Source: Halisarca cf. caerulea (taxonomy: Eukaryota; Porifera; Demospongiae; Chondrillida; Halisarcidae). Taken from it: 64,000 nt of DNA. Shown one piece after another: positions 20,560 to 32,565 of this stretch. A program made the translations under genes and the position numbers. Below the pieces are notes generated by a model that was not told the origin of the DNA, ran no database searches, and was given only the letters and a program-made list of their open reading frames with translations. The DNA lies in the NCBI GenBank assembly GCA_963170055.1, contig CAUJGJ010000444.1, positions 7,550,618 through 7,614,617 on the forward strand. The letters run 5' to 3'. Every line of letters begins with the position of its first letter. Positions within the stretch are counted from its first letter, which is position 1.

Positions 20560-22530
20560 TAAACAGTGGTCAAACTTTCTGCGTTGCAGGAACTGCACCC
20601 GTAACTTGTTTGCTTCCTTGTTGCACTTTTGCTGCACACCACACATTGGAGAGGCTTCTTAAGGTGACTAGGGAAATGAGACTCGTTGAATTGGCGCAAA
20701 GGAGCAGCCTCGGCAGATCGCCTCCCTTTCTTCTTCCACGAAGAATGTGCAGCTAGCAATTCACTTGCGAGCTCCAAAACGAAGTCCTTCATCGCCATCT
20801 TGGGTGAGTTTGGGTTGCTTTGGTGCAGTAGATAGCCATTCACCATAGTTATGTCCACGAGAAAGTAAAAAAGCTGATGCCACCATTTCTTCGATCTTCT
20901 ACTGCAGGAATAATACTTTCGTCATGCATCGGCCAGATCAACACCACCCATGTAAGTGTTGTAGTCTCTCAGACTGTGGGCAAAGAATGGACGTTCTGCT
21001 GCCGTCTTTGTTCCGTCTTCGTACAGTGGCCATTAAGTTTGGAGGTGTTGTAGTGTTTATCAAGGATACCACTTTGTTGTCCTTCCACATTAGGCATTCC
21101 ACTTTTCCACCAGATACAATCACCGACTTGTGTTCACCACGCTTCAGAGTTTTATTCATTCTCGTTGAATCAAGTTCATCTTTTGGCCACTTTTTTCTGT
21201 TAGTTCTGGCCGTACCACAACAGAAGGTGTTCCTTGATAGAAGGATCTCTGCAATTCTAACACTGGAGAAAAGTTGTCAAAGTACAAGATGTACGCCTTG
21301 TCTAGATACGGACTTGCCAGGGTTAATATTACTTTTTCTCCGAGCCCGAATTCTGTTACCTCTTCAGCACCTGTGTAGATACTGAAGAAAGGCATGTAGC
21401 CAGTTTTTGCATCACAGATGCACCATATTTTGTAGCCCCATTTCGTTGGTTTGTTGGGCATGTACTGCTTGAGGGAAGAACATCCCTTGAACCCAACCAT
21501 GGCTTCATCAATGGAAAGTTGCCTACCTGGTTTGTTGAGTTTCAGACTGTTGTCTTGAATGATGTCAATGATGGGGCAAAGCTTGTGGAGTTTATCAAAG
21601 CCAGGCTGCCCCCTTTGGCACTGCTGTTGTGGTGTCGTTGAGATGTAGACATCTAAGCAATACTTTGAAGCGATGTCTGAGCATTCGACTGGTTATCCCT
21701 GGTGCTCCCAAGAGTGGATGACCAGACCAGTAGTCTTCTAATCGCGGAAGATGATGTACCCCCATCGCAATGATCAGGCCAAGGAACTGCTGTAATTCTT
21801 CTTTGCAAGTATCAAACCAATTGTAGCCGTCTCCAGGTGGGTTCTGCTGTGCATACCTATTCGTTTCATATGCAATGAATTGGAATGTCTCCTCGCCGAA
21901 GACCAGACTGAAAAAATCCAGAGGGGTTGCATTGCTAGGCAAGGTCACCCGTGGTCTCGGCACTTCATGGAATGGTCCTGGACTGAATGGCATCCCTTCA
22001 TCGGATTGGACAGGTGCAGGTGGTGGAAACTCCAGTTCCTCATTGGATCTGTTGGGTACAGGTGGCAATATATCCTGATCATTATGGGCTCGTACGGGTG
22101 CAGGTGGGGGACTCTTCAGATCATCATTGGATCGGACAGGTCAGGTAAAGGAATCTCCAGATCATTATTGGATCGGACAGGTGCAGGTGGGGGAATCTCA
22201 AGGTCATCATTGGATCGGACAAGTGCAGGTGGGGGAATCTCAAGGTCATCATTGGATCGGACAGGCACTTCTGGTGTAGTGTGAACAGTATCGTTGAGTG
22301 GAAGAATATCCACTGGACTAACAATTGCTTGTTCTTTGTCTGTAAATGTGATGTAAATCCTTTGACAGAATGTTCATATTTCTCTATAAATTTGATAATT
22401 TACTCACCGTAGTCAATAGTATCTTGCACTATTGTCAAAGGATCAGGGAGCTCGCCATAGTGTAGTTCTTCATCACCATCATCACCTTCCGAATCACACC
22501 AGTTGCTGTCATCGCTTGCGCAAATATCAA
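20560..22530 (-). pseudogene. Second piggyBac transposase, degenerate, with one intron
   Basis: The first exon ends at a GTGAGT donor (22408); after a 68-bp intron the main exon starts at 22339 (DKEQAIVSPVDILPLND). A 42-bp repeat then codes for RSNDDLEIPPPALV units. The N-terminal DDE_Tnp_1_7 region (PLDFFSLVFGEETFQFIAYE, GLIIAMGVHHLPRLEDYW), the core (CDAKTGYMPFFSIYTG, LYFDNFSP) and a C-terminal piece (HFPSHLKKPLQCVVC) follow in different frames. Frameshifts near 22140, 21590 and 21170 kill it. The C-terminal tail is cut at about 20575, where the 19374-20519 copy begins. Confidence 0.75.
22015..22265. repeat. 42-bp tandem repeat in piggyBac N-terminal region
   Basis: About five to six diverged units contain GGATCGGACAGGTGCAGGTG and code on the minus strand for a 14-residue Asp/Glu/Pro-rich repeat. 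One unit has lost a base, producing the frameshift near 22140. Confidence 0.75.
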
Positions 22531-23920
22531 CAGCAAATTACAGAGTTACTTTACGTTTCAGGTCAGACATCCATATGTAATACAGTGAACGACGACCAGC
22601 ACATTTTTATAACGTGGTAGGCCTGAGCCTTGACAGGGGCCTTTCAATATACGCGCAATGTTCAATAGGAATAGTACAAAGCTTAGAAAAAGGCTTTTGT
22701 GAGAGAGCAAAGCCAAAGGCACCTTTTCTAAGTGCTGCATTCATTCCCTTCTGTATATAAAGAGAAACTCACGTGAGCGTAAACAAAGTCGACGAAATTC
22801 ATAATTTTTCGCTGGCCTCCTTGTTCAATCATCACGTTCAGAACAAAACAAAGCCTACCCTACAAATCAGGCTTTGTTCTAGCTACTTGAAGCCCCCACT
22901 TGAAGCACAAAGAGAGTTCAAACACCTGCAGCCAAATCACAGCTTATGTCACATGACTGTCATATGATAATTGGCCTTTGGCTAAGCTAATCTTTCTTGC
23001 AAACTACCATGTCATCAAGTAAATCAGTGGATCAACGTAGGAAGTTTTTGAGTATTTCGTTGTAATCTATATTGAACGCTTCAACTTTTCACCCATGGGG
23101 ATTTTGATGCCGCGAGTTTCCAAAGAGTTATTGCTAGTTATTTTAGTACATTTTTAAGTGATACAATAACATGCAGTTAAATACGAGTCCACTCTGGTGC
23201 GCTAGGTGGAGCACACCTTACACTTGGCCAACAATCAGTCCTTTTCTTTGATTCTGGGCAATAATTGCTAGTCTGCATAGCGTGTAGATGGTGCATTGCC
23301 TCGAGAGTTGATATTAAGTCATTGAGAGCTGTAAGCAGAAAAATATTTTCAGTCATTTACACTTTTTGCAAAATAATAATGAATAAAAAATCACCTTGGG
23401 ATCGCCACATTAATTTATGTGTTCTGAAACTATCTGTATGCATTTACTTATCTGTGGAATTGTCAGTCATGAATTTGTTATCCAAATCATTCCACTTTTC
23501 CTCTCTTTGTGTGTTCGTAGACATTTGCTACGTCTTATGTATAACCATCGACAATAACATTAAATTTCTCACTTTGATATGATAAAGATTTGTCTATTAT
23601 ATTAACTATTTCAGTAAACAAAATCCCCATCAGTAGAATATTGAGTAGACTTATTAAGGACAGTTTAGTCCATATTCTGTGTCTCTAGGCCAAAGTTTCA
23701 ATTTACTTGAGAGGAATAACTGCTAAATGCAGCTGCTCGGAAAAGCGGAAAGTGTTTGAACGATAAATGGAAAATTTTGGCAAAATATAGTTAAATGTGT
23801 AGCTTAAATGCGTACTTACAGTCATAATGTCGTTGTTTGCCATTTCTGTTACGCACAAGAGAGAAAAAGGAATTTATTAGCAACAAAATCGCCAACTATC
23901 GGAAGCCATTCAAGTGCAAA
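22531..23920. other. Intergenic, no gene recognised
   Basis: AT-rich sequence. Open frames such as 22773-22967 and 23265-23582 (plus) show no domain and have an AT-driven composition. No long inverted repeat was seen. 23640-23880 contains short phrases resembling 8749-8790, but too weakly to call. Confidence 0.45.
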
Positions 23921-24034
23921 TGGACATGTCCCACATGCGTAAGGAGTTGAGTGCCATCCTGGGGATTATATAAGGCCGCATCAGTAACTCCAGCATAGAC
24001 CTAGACCATAAATATCGCATGTGGGACATGTCCA
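23921..24034. mobile_element. 114-bp MITE with perfect 19-bp inverted repeats
   Basis: TGGACATGTCCCACATGCG at 23921-23939 is exactly complementary to 24016-24034. The core GGACATGTCC is itself palindromic. The same end motif occurs singly at about 7004-7021 and, with one change, at 34285-34301, so this is a dispersed family. No clear target duplication is visible. Confidence 0.7.
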
Positions 24035-24199
24035 GATCTGTTATGATAGCACTTCTCAGGTTACACAGTGATAAAATGTTATTTTTTGGTGCCTATAAGC
24101 TATTAGTCATGCCTTTATCTTGTGGTATTATACTCTTGTTTTAGGCATAATTGATATGGTGAGAAGTTCATGCAGTAAGCCTCAGATAACCATCTTTTT

Positions 24200-25643
24200 C
24201 CGTGATAAAATCTGAAGCCATTATCCCAGAGCCCTTGCCTTTGGGCCTGACAAAGTGATCATCTTCATACCCCATTGGGTGGTCTGATCTTCATTTGAGC
24301 AGAAGATGCTCTCGTCATGAAATATTATGTTCTTTTCTGGGGTTGCTGGGCAATGAATGTCTGAGGGCAAGTATCTTGAGGCTTGTTCTGTAGGAGCATT
24401 CTTCTCACATAAAAATCCAATTGCTGTCATTTTTCTTAAAACTTTTTACGATACTCTACAACATCTTCATGCTCGTGGCCATCAACGTAAATTCCTTTGC
24501 TCTTGTTAATGATGTTAAAGCCAAGTCTGTGCATCCAGTTGGTTGCAGTTGTAAGCCCGATGTGCTGAGGCATAGTACTGTCAAGAATGGATGTTGAAAG
24601 CAAATAGTCATTGACCCACTGACAAATTGTGTAGCTGTAAGGTTTGGCTTTCCCTTCACTGATGCATTGGCTCGGATGAATCGAGTTGCTTGCTTATTCA
24701 AATCTTCATTGTCCCCAAGACATTTTTTCACATACTTCCCCTGCAGTGGGTCTGGAAAATATCCCTCATTTGCGAAAGATAGTGAACACCATTCCCGGAT
24801 TGTTCTAGCAGTTATACCCAGGTAATTAGATTGCACTTCATCACTATCAGTGACAGTGATACCAAACTGCTGACACAAAATATCATGCATAAAAATAGAA
24901 AGTGACATCCTGTCTGACCTTGGCAAGCCACCTATCCATTCAGCATGGTGATTTGCAAGAAACTCTTGCTCAGTGCTTGCAGGCTCAATAAAACTGCTAT
25001 CCAGATCAGTGTCCTCCAATAACAATTCAAGTCTGACTGATTGCTTGAATTCTGCGTAGAGGTGCTTGTTTGATCGTTGCTTGCTACATCTATGCGATTT
25101 ATGGGGGAATGACCAACAGATCGGACCGGTGGCTGTCCCTCAGTGGTCAAACGAGATGGCTATTGAAGAGATGGAGGTCCAGGAGCAGTATCAGTCAAAT
25201 GTGGACTCAAGATACTCTCCAAGGGCAAAGATCCTGATGTTTGCCCTGATGTTCATTTGACGCCCACAGGTGATGAATAAACTGACCATATTATACGCTT
25301 TTGAATTTGACTCTTGCTAGTCTTTGGAGGTGTTTTCTTTGCTTTCCGACTCTTGGCATGGTACAAACTGCATAAAACAACCGATACAAAGATATTGTGC
25401 TTACGTGAACGAATTTCAGATGTAAAAGGATTGCGTAATAGTTACACAACATTGGATTTGATTGAGCAACGTGCTTCAAAATTGTGATGTCACAATTTGT
25501 GCACAAAAGTGCTATGACTGTGAAGCACTTTTGTGTAGAGTAAAATTTAGTATGGTTGCTAAGGCATAACATCAAATATAAAGTAGTGATGGCTGATTAA
25601 AAATGTTCCATTTTTTGGAAGTTTACGCGCAATTGCACTATGC
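24200..25643 (-). pseudogene. Tc1/mariner-like transposase copy 2, truncated
   Basis: Minus-strand frames 25025-24456 and 24430-24221 match the transposase at 27067-28934. They cover the N-terminal helix-turn-helix region (LSIFMHDILCQQFG, YLGITARTIREW, NASVKGKPNLTA) and the first catalytic block (NIIFHDESIFCSNED). A frameshift near 24600 separates them; the frame recovers as YVDGHEHEDVVEYRK and then breaks again. The second and third catalytic regions are missing. The right end (about 25611-25643, TTTGGAAGTTTACGCG ... TGCACTA) resembles the inverted repeat of the 26563-29142 element. The left end is lost. Confidence 0.75.
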
Positions 25644-26561
25644 ACTTGCCGCTTGCTGTCTGCCAAGTCCACGCCTCCCATGTTCTTATTGTAAAGGTTT
25701 ACAGCCAGTAAACAAGACAAGTTGATCTGGAGCCTTCCTTATTCTTGCACATGACAGTCCACTGTTCACTTGGAGAGCAGATGGTTTGCATGAAGTCAAT
25801 GTTCTTCTTATCCATCCAAACAAAGCAGTGGACATTTCCAACGATCTCTGACTTGTGTTAACCATGCTCAAGGGTCACCCGTTTCAAAGAATTTGAATAA
25901 AGCCTTTGGTTTGACCTGGCAGTGCCGCAACAGAAGGTTTTGTTCTTTGATAGCTCCTCAGCAAGGTCAACACATGAAAAGTAATTATCAAAGAAGAAGT
26001 GATGGCCTTTGTTGTATATGTCTTTTGCAAGTTGCAGCACAACTGCAGCACTGAGGCTTGTCTCCCGTGACTGAGCAGTGGAGTCCTCATACACCTTAAA
26101 GTCATTGGTCAGGCCATTTAGAGAGCAGCGGCACCAAACTTTGAAACCACACTTAGTAGGTTTCATTGGCATATACTGTTTCATCACATTTCATCCTTTG
26201 AAACCTACCATGGATTCATCAATTGACTGCTCTTTGGGTAGATTATAGCATGTTCTCCATGTTTGTCTGAGTCACTCGATCATGGGCCTGACCTTGTGCA
26301 GACGGTCGTCACCTGGTTGTTTATGGGGCACAGCCTTGCTGTTGTTGATGTGCATGCAGTGTAGAAGAGCCTTGAAGCGGTTGATGGGCATCCCCAAACA
26401 AATGCCTGGCACACCAAGGAGGGAGTCAGATGACCAGTAATCTGCAAGACTAGGGAGCAAGTGAACCCCCATCGAGATTATTATACCCAAGAACAGATAC
26501 ATCTCAAACACAGTTGTATCATACCATCTGTATCTAGCACTTGGTGGATTTTGTTGTACAT
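25644..26561 (-). pseudogene. piggyBac transposase copy 3, central part
   Basis: Shifting minus frames cover YVQQNPPSARYRWYD, FLGIIISMGVHLLPSLADYW (N-terminal domain), KQYMPMKPTKCGFKVW, a degraded first catalytic region, FFFDNYFSCVDLAEEL (second Asp) and NMGGVDLADS (last Asp pair, at about 25670). At 25643 the gene stops where mariner-like copy 2 begins. At 26561 it is split by the 26563-29142 element, and its N-terminus resumes at 29145. The cysteine-rich C-terminus was not found. Stops near 26185 and 26280 confirm decay. Confidence 0.8.
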
Positions 26562-26562
26562 A

Positions 26563-29142
26563 TAGTGCACCAAGACATAAACTTCCAAAACTCTATTGGA
26601 AATTCAAATGCATCTTACTCCCACCAGGCATTTTGGATCCCTTTGACAATTTAAAGTAGTGATCAGATGCATCTTACAATTCAAATGACCCGCCGTTGCT
26701 ATGGAAACATGACGTCATGCAAATATTACGCAATAGCGTTTCAAATCCATGAGACATGGACATTTTCCATATGTAGTGCTATATACTGTAATATTTCCAA
26801 CTTTTTTTTATAGCAAAGGTATGGTATCAACCTAACTACCAAAGTTACGTTTTTGTCTGGTCAGAAAATGATTGAAGGGTAAGAAAATAGAAAAAAACAC
26901 AAAAAAGATACGTTGCACAATAAATCTATGTAGTTTCTGTATAAACATGCTAGAAGTCAGAAAACAGAAATACAAGTAGTACATACATATGAGAACAAAG
27001 TTACGTTTGGATATTGATCACAGACTAAAGAACAATGAGTAATCATGCATTGAAATTTACACAAAATTAACTGTTAGCGCCTACACGCCTATGTGATTTA
27101 TATACTTTAACTTGTGCATCCAGCTGTTTACCAACCTCCATCCCCTCTAAATATGCATACATATAGTCTCTGCTCTTTCTGAAAAAATTCTTAATGTTCT
27201 CCAGTGTCACCGATGCAAGTGCTGCTGGCACTGTCTTCTTCAGTCCCTGCATAGTGTAATTGCAATAAGCACGTGTATACCGTTTAGCCTGTCCCCAAAC
27301 ACGCTAAATTGGGTTGAGTTCGCAATGGAACTTGGGGAGATAAATGCAGGCATGCTTCCTTCCATGTCAAAACCATTCAACCTTGGTCTTTTCATTCTTA
27401 AAATCCGGGTGATTCCTCAAAATCTCCTTCATTTCATCTTTACTCATGTTCGTTACCCTCACACCTCTCTCGCTCAGAACTTGTGAAAGTCCTTTTGGTG
27501 TCCCATCACGAAACTGCATGCATTGTGCCTTTCCATTGTAGATGGTGTCTCGTAATTTTGGCTGAGCTCCTCCTGGGTTTTTGTTCATTTTTTCTACGTT
27601 AAGTGCGTCTTCTGCGTCAGCCATATGGCAAGAACTCTGGTCAAAAACAAAATACAAATGAAATCCCTTCCGGCGTGGATATTTATATTCCGCAATCTCA
27701 ACTGCCATTGCTAGCTGGTCCAAAAAACGTTCACTCGTAAAGTATCCTTCTTTATTTTCACCATACTCCATAATAATCTTGCAGATTTCTGGATACCTGG
27801 CCTCTGTTGCTTCGCATCTTGATGCTCGTCTTCTGTGAGACACAAATATCCACCAGTTTCTTCAATAAAATCAGACACCATCAATCCTGCACCTTTTGAC
27901 TTTGGACGAACAAATCGCTGGTCTTCAGTCCCCCACTGGACAGTCTCGTCATCATTGGCATGGAAGATACTTTCATCATGAAATATAATGATATTTCTTG
28001 AAGCACGTTCTTGTGTAGGTGCTTCGATGTCAGTGGGGAAAGATTGCCGCACTGCATCTGTAGGGGCGTCTCCTGGGGTAAGCATTCCACAAACTATCAT
28101 CCTACGCAAGAACGTTTTTCTGTACTCCACAACATCATGTCGCTCATGGCCATCAACATAAGTTCCTTTCTTTTTGTCTATGACACTGAAACCCAGTTCA
28201 TGCATCCACTTGCGAGCTGTTTCCACGCTGATGTTGCGTGGAAAGCAAGGAGCCAAAGTTTCTCCCGGTAAGAGGATGGAGTTGACCCACTTGCAAAAGA
28301 GAGATGCAGTAAGGTTGGGTCTACCTGGAACTGATGCATTCTGGCGAATGTACTCAGTGGCCTTCTTATTCAACTTCTCATCTGACCATAACACACCAGA
28401 ACGTTGGTATTTGCCTTGCAAGGTTGTGGGAAAACTGCCTTCATTCTCAACAAAGGTGGACTTCCACTCTCGCACTGTTCTGCCAGACACACCAATATAT
28501 TGTCCAATCTGCTGTGAGGCTGGAGTACTCTGAACGCCGTAATCGTTCACCAACACATAGTGCAGGAAGATGGACAGCGCCAACTGATTATCCCTTCCTA
28601 ACGAAGATACCCATTCTTGACTATAACTTGCCATTAATTCACTTACATCGCTCGAAACAGTCTGATCTCTGTCACTAGAAGAGGACGCTTCCATCTGGTC
28701 GCCGTCGTTCGGACGAACTTCGCTGTCTTCAGGATGGGAAGACGAAGTGGACTCTAAAGACCTTCGTTTTGAGGAGCTTCCTGCTATTTGAGCCTGCAAT
28801 TGGCGCTTCGACTTCGGTGGCATCGGGAATTGATACAAACAAAGGGCAAAAAGAACGACTAAAGAGAAATCACACCTCACGAAACAGAGCGATCGACGCA
28901 CATGGCAAGTCATGCGTATTACGTAATATCCCATAATAATTGTGCAATAAAGGGCGTGGTTGAACGTTTTGATTGGCTGTTTCCTAGCAACACGTCAACA
29001 TGATCGCATCTGATTAAAAGTGGTACCGTTGGATAGATCTTAAAGAGAGGAACATTTTGATAATAGGTTGCTATGGAAAATTCGGAAGTATTTGTTAGCG
29101 GCGGGAAATTCAAATTTTGGAAGTTTATGCCTTGGTGCACTA
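26563..29142 (-). mobile_element. Tc1/mariner-like element nested in piggyBac copy 3
   Basis: The ends TAGTGCACCAAGACATAAAC (26563) and the inverted GTTTATGCCTTGGTGCACTA (ending 29142) are flanked by TA at 26561-26562 and 29143-29144. Removing the insert and one TA restores the piggyBac reading TNLYVQQNPPS across the junction, which proves the boundaries. The 2,580-bp element carries one transposase gene on the minus strand. TA duplication plus a DDE endonuclease places it in the IS630-Tc1-mariner superfamily, in its long-transposase branch. Confidence 0.9.
27067..28934 (-). pseudogene. IS630/Tc1-mariner-like DDE transposase, inactivated
   Basis: The likely start is MPPKSKRQLQ (about 28820). 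The frame includes a Ser-rich N-terminus, helix-turn-helix elements (QYIGVSGRTVREWKS, GRPNLTASLFCKW, NISVETARKWMHELGF), YVDGHERHDVVEYRK, and FHDESIFHANDD (first catalytic Asp). A frameshift near 27790 leads to FVFDQSSCHMADAEDAL (second Asp), NPGGAQPKLRDT and GLSQVLSERGVRV. A TGA after VEWF then precedes LPKFHCELNPI. The codon that should be the catalytic Glu of the PIERVW motif is TAG (about 27305-27307). The end, FFRKSRDYMYAYLEG and KSHRRVG, stops at 27067. Three lesions make it inactive. Confidence 0.85.
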
Positions 29143-29144
29143 TA

Positions 29145-29570
29145 GAGATTTGTATGTTCCACCATCATGTCCAGTATGTCATTGCCAAATGTTATATCAA
29201 AGAAGTCCATTGCAGTAGCTGAACTGTCCATTTTTGTAACAGACTCACAAAATTGGTGAGGAAGTTGGAAACTAGCGCTGCTACTATTAGGACCGGTAGT
29301 GGGCATCGCCGGATTTCCAGGTGGTTGTTCCAGCATGGAATTGTCACTAGAACTATTATCTGTACTAGAACTAGCAGTTGCTGTTTCTTGGGTTTCCTTG
29401 GGTTCTTCTTCGAAAGGAGGAAAGTTCTCTGCTTGTTCAATTCAGTTTGTTGATGCCTAAACATAGGAGAGAGTAGTCTTCATCATCAGAACCAGTGTTG
29501 GAATTGTCCCAATCAGGTTCCTATGCAGGCTAGCAATGTCCTTCGTCCTTGTTTCTCTGTCCATGTCGAA
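29145..29570 (-). pseudogene. piggyBac transposase copy 3, N-terminal part
   Basis: Starting near an ATG at about 29565 (MDRETRTKDIASLHRN, then a stop and an acidic DWDNSNTGSDDEDYSLL), the minus strand continues to MDFFDITFGNDILDMM and HTNLY. There the mariner-like element interrupts it. The gene resumes at 26561. Confidence 0.7.
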
Positions 29571-29948
29571 GGAAAACAAGCAAGGTTTACTACTGACTTT
29601 TGCGTCCTAGAATCTAGATATAACGAGATTTGGAGGGCTTGTGTGTGAAATTATAAGGTGTTCTATCTCAGATTTGACGAGAAATAAACCTTTGTAAAGT
29701 TTGAATTAACAAGCGATTGGGAAATTGTTTATTTTAGTTATGTAGAAATTCAAGCTTACCAATAACTGTAGTCAATGGCAAAGTAAAAATCAAGTCAAAG
29801 AACAGCTATATTAGCTTGGAAAAGGCCTTCAAAAAATGAGGCACTATAGTGACTTTTCCACCACAACACCAACGTAACATGACATGTTATTCCACAACAG
29901 GTTGCAGTGACACGTGAGCTACTATAGTGGCTCATCTATGATAAAGGG

Positions 29949-29952
29949 TTAA
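29949..29952. repeat. TTAA of a piggyBac right end
   Basis: The sequence GAGCTACTATAGTGGCTCATCTATGATAAAGGG runs into TTAA at 29949-29952. Inverted, it starts CCCTTTATC like the end at 18958 and the MITE end at 35470. It is the probable right end of the element carrying piggyBac copy 3, whose start codon lies about 380 bp inward. A similar end (AATAAAGGGCTTAA) occurs at 30681-30694. Confidence 0.6.
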
Positions 29953-30826
29953 GTTATTCTTGGTGTTGCACTTAGTTAAACACACTGCGGATACAACAAC
30001 TGTACAATAAATGAAAAATTACATGGTTCAAGAACCCAATTTCAAGGAAATAAGCTGGTGCCTATATATGGAAGGCTATCCAGGTTCTTCACTATAAACA
30101 TGTCAAAGGCTTCCAGATCTTTGTCTTCTGTTTTCTGCATGAAGGTGACATTACAGCCTTGAAACAAATACTGGGGCTCCTTCCCCCAGATAAAGTGCCT
30201 TAGGTTTCATTATTATGGACCTCTTAATAGGCATAGCTTCATTATCACTGCCACGATCTTCCATAGATTTTTCTTCTACTTCTTTCAAAGCATCATTGAA
30301 GCCTCTGGACTTTTGGCTGTTTTTGTCTGTAAGTACTTTTGATACAGCCATGTGGAGAAGCCACTTCATTAAACGCAACAAACTTTTGCAGATATGAGTG
30401 AAATCATTTTTGTGTAAATGTAGCCTAACCGTGTTACTTGTTACGTGTAGTAGGTGTCAAGTGAGCATTACATGCTTGAATCTGTTTCTGGAGTCATGTA
30501 TAATCGGAAAATACTGAGTGTAAAAGCATCAGAAATGATACAGGGACACACTGATTGTAACAGCTTGGTGTCTCTTTCCTGCAATATGAGTTAGCATTTA
30601 AAAGGGTTAGATGTGACAAGAGCAATCGAATCCACTCCAAAAATGATAGAAAACAAAGGAGCCACTATGTGGCCTGTCCACAATAAAGGGCTTAACTACC
30701 AAATTGCAAGAGAACAAAAAGTACAGCTGAATAATAGTTTTTCATATGACAAAGCTCGACCAAAAACTTACCTAAATATACTTTAGATCTTGTCCTCTAT
30801 TTAGATATGCAAGTAATAACTAGCAT
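29953..30826. other. Intergenic between piggyBac elements
   Basis: A minus-strand frame (30151-30381, with Lys/Glu-rich DALKEVEEKSMED) is open but unrecognised. 30655-30694 is another CACTATGTGG ... AAAGGG end motif. Nothing else can be supported. Confidence 0.45.
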
Positions 30827-31239
30827 TTAACCCTCCTACCCTCCCCATACATTTTGAAGTCCATTACAGTACATTTGTAAATGACCTCTTGTATGCTTCA
30901 GCATGAAGGAAAGTGGCCAACTAAGGTACTATTATGATCGCAATACATTGTAGAATCTAGCACATTTTTCAAATTTCCGGTTACCATGGAAACGATTGCG
31001 CAACAATCGGAAATCAGCGAAAATGTCGGCAAATTCACCATTTAGAATTTTTACAGGTCTACTGGGGATCCTGGAGGAGTCAATATGGATATCAGAAGAA
31101 ACAGCATCTTTTGATCTATCATATAAAGGTGAAAGTGAACAAATAGGGCAATTATTTCAAAGGTTATTGCTGATAAATCAAACCATAGCAAATACAGGTT
31201 GGTTATCAAAAAAAAACAACTAATACACTGTTCATTATT

Positions 31240-32565
31240 TTACAAAATTACTCTTTTTTTACTGTTCTTTCTTCCTGATGGTCTACCACGCTTTCGGCTG
31301 GATGGGATGACAAGGTTAGAGCTGGTTACTTGTCCCCGCAATTTCTTTTCCTGCTTCGAAAACCACTGGAGCCGAATAATGCTCAATTCTGTTGAATGCC
31401 ATATTTCATGGCAACTCCTTTTTGATGATTGGCAGAGAGTGGGCTTAAAGGGACAATCGGGACATTTCCTGCTTGATCGTTTATGGCAGATTCGACAATA
31501 CTTGTGTGGCTCAGGGAAAGGCTTTGATCCATGGCAAATTGTGAAACTGCGCTGGATTAATTGGGATGGACTGCTGCAGCAAGTTTTCTTGATGATTGCA
31601 AGAACCAATGCATCACGGAAGCTGCCAGCAGTAGGAGCATTGCGACCCGATTCCATTTGCAGCCACTTATGTAGCACCGAAGCATTGGTTACACAAATTT
31701 CTAACAAATGGTAGAAGAGAGTACGCCAATATCTCTTTGTTTGTCGGAGAATATGATCGTAGCTTATCAACTGATCCGACATATCCACTCCTCCCATGAA
31801 GCAATTGTAATACTTGACAGCTGATGGCAAAGGAAGCTCTAATGACTCATACGCTCCAGACTGTTGGTTCACTCCTCGTCTTTTTGTGGTGCCTTCACTG
31901 TTGCCGGGATACTGATTTGACATGATGCAAACACATTTGTTGTCTCGCCAACACACGTACATGTCAGAATGTTCACGAATGTAGTAGCCTGTTCCACGAG
32001 GAATATCTGAGCGCTGCATTACTTTGGAAAACTTTACCACACTTTCTGGAATCCCTCGTCTATTCGTTCTAAGAGTTCCTGTCCCACTGATTCCCTTGTC
32101 CTTTAGAGCATGTAGAAGAGTTGGCGAGGTGTAGAAGTTGTTGAAGAATGCTGCATAACCTTGATGTTGATAGGATTGGACTAGCTCCATTACAACATCA
32201 AATGACAAGCCATTTTCTGAGTGGGGCCTAATACGGTGCCGTCCACAATAAAGATCAAAATTGCAGGTGTATCCAGTAGGATCTGCTAGCACCCAGTACT
32301 TAAAACCCCACTTAGTGGGTTTATTCCTTATCTACTGGCGGAAATGGGTCCTTGCCTTAGACTTGACCATAAGTTCATCAACCGAGACTTCTTGCAGTGG
32401 TTGATAGAATTCCATTGACACTCTTTTCACAAATTCATGGAATGGCCTGATCTTCAATAGATCTGCAGAATTCGCTTCTTCTTCTTCAGTTGTCACTGCG
32501 TGAAAGAAACTGTTGATAGCTTCAAATCTATTTCGAGGCATCAGATCAAGCAGACGAACTAGAAC
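31240..32565 (-). pseudogene. piggyBac transposase (large element), exon 2
   Basis: After the acceptor CTGTGTAG (32570-32566) the exon reads VLVRLLDLMPRNRFEAINSF, then EVSVDELMVKSKARTHFRQ, an in-frame TAG (about 32334), NKPTKWGFKYWVLADPTGY (first Asp), AAFFNNFYTSPTLL, CFMGGVDMSDQLISYD (last Asp pair), a cysteine-rich tail (YCRICHKRSSRKCPDCPF, KRSCHEIWH) and a basic C-terminus. In the second catalytic motif the usual FDNFYTS is FNNFYTS, so the aspartate is replaced by Asn. Together with the stop, this copy is catalytically dead. Exon 1 lies at 37329-38465. Confidence 0.85.

Noticed and set aside
23265..23582. 105-codon plus ORF
   Set aside because: It has AT-rich hydrophobic composition, no domain, no splice signals and no homologous copy in the window.
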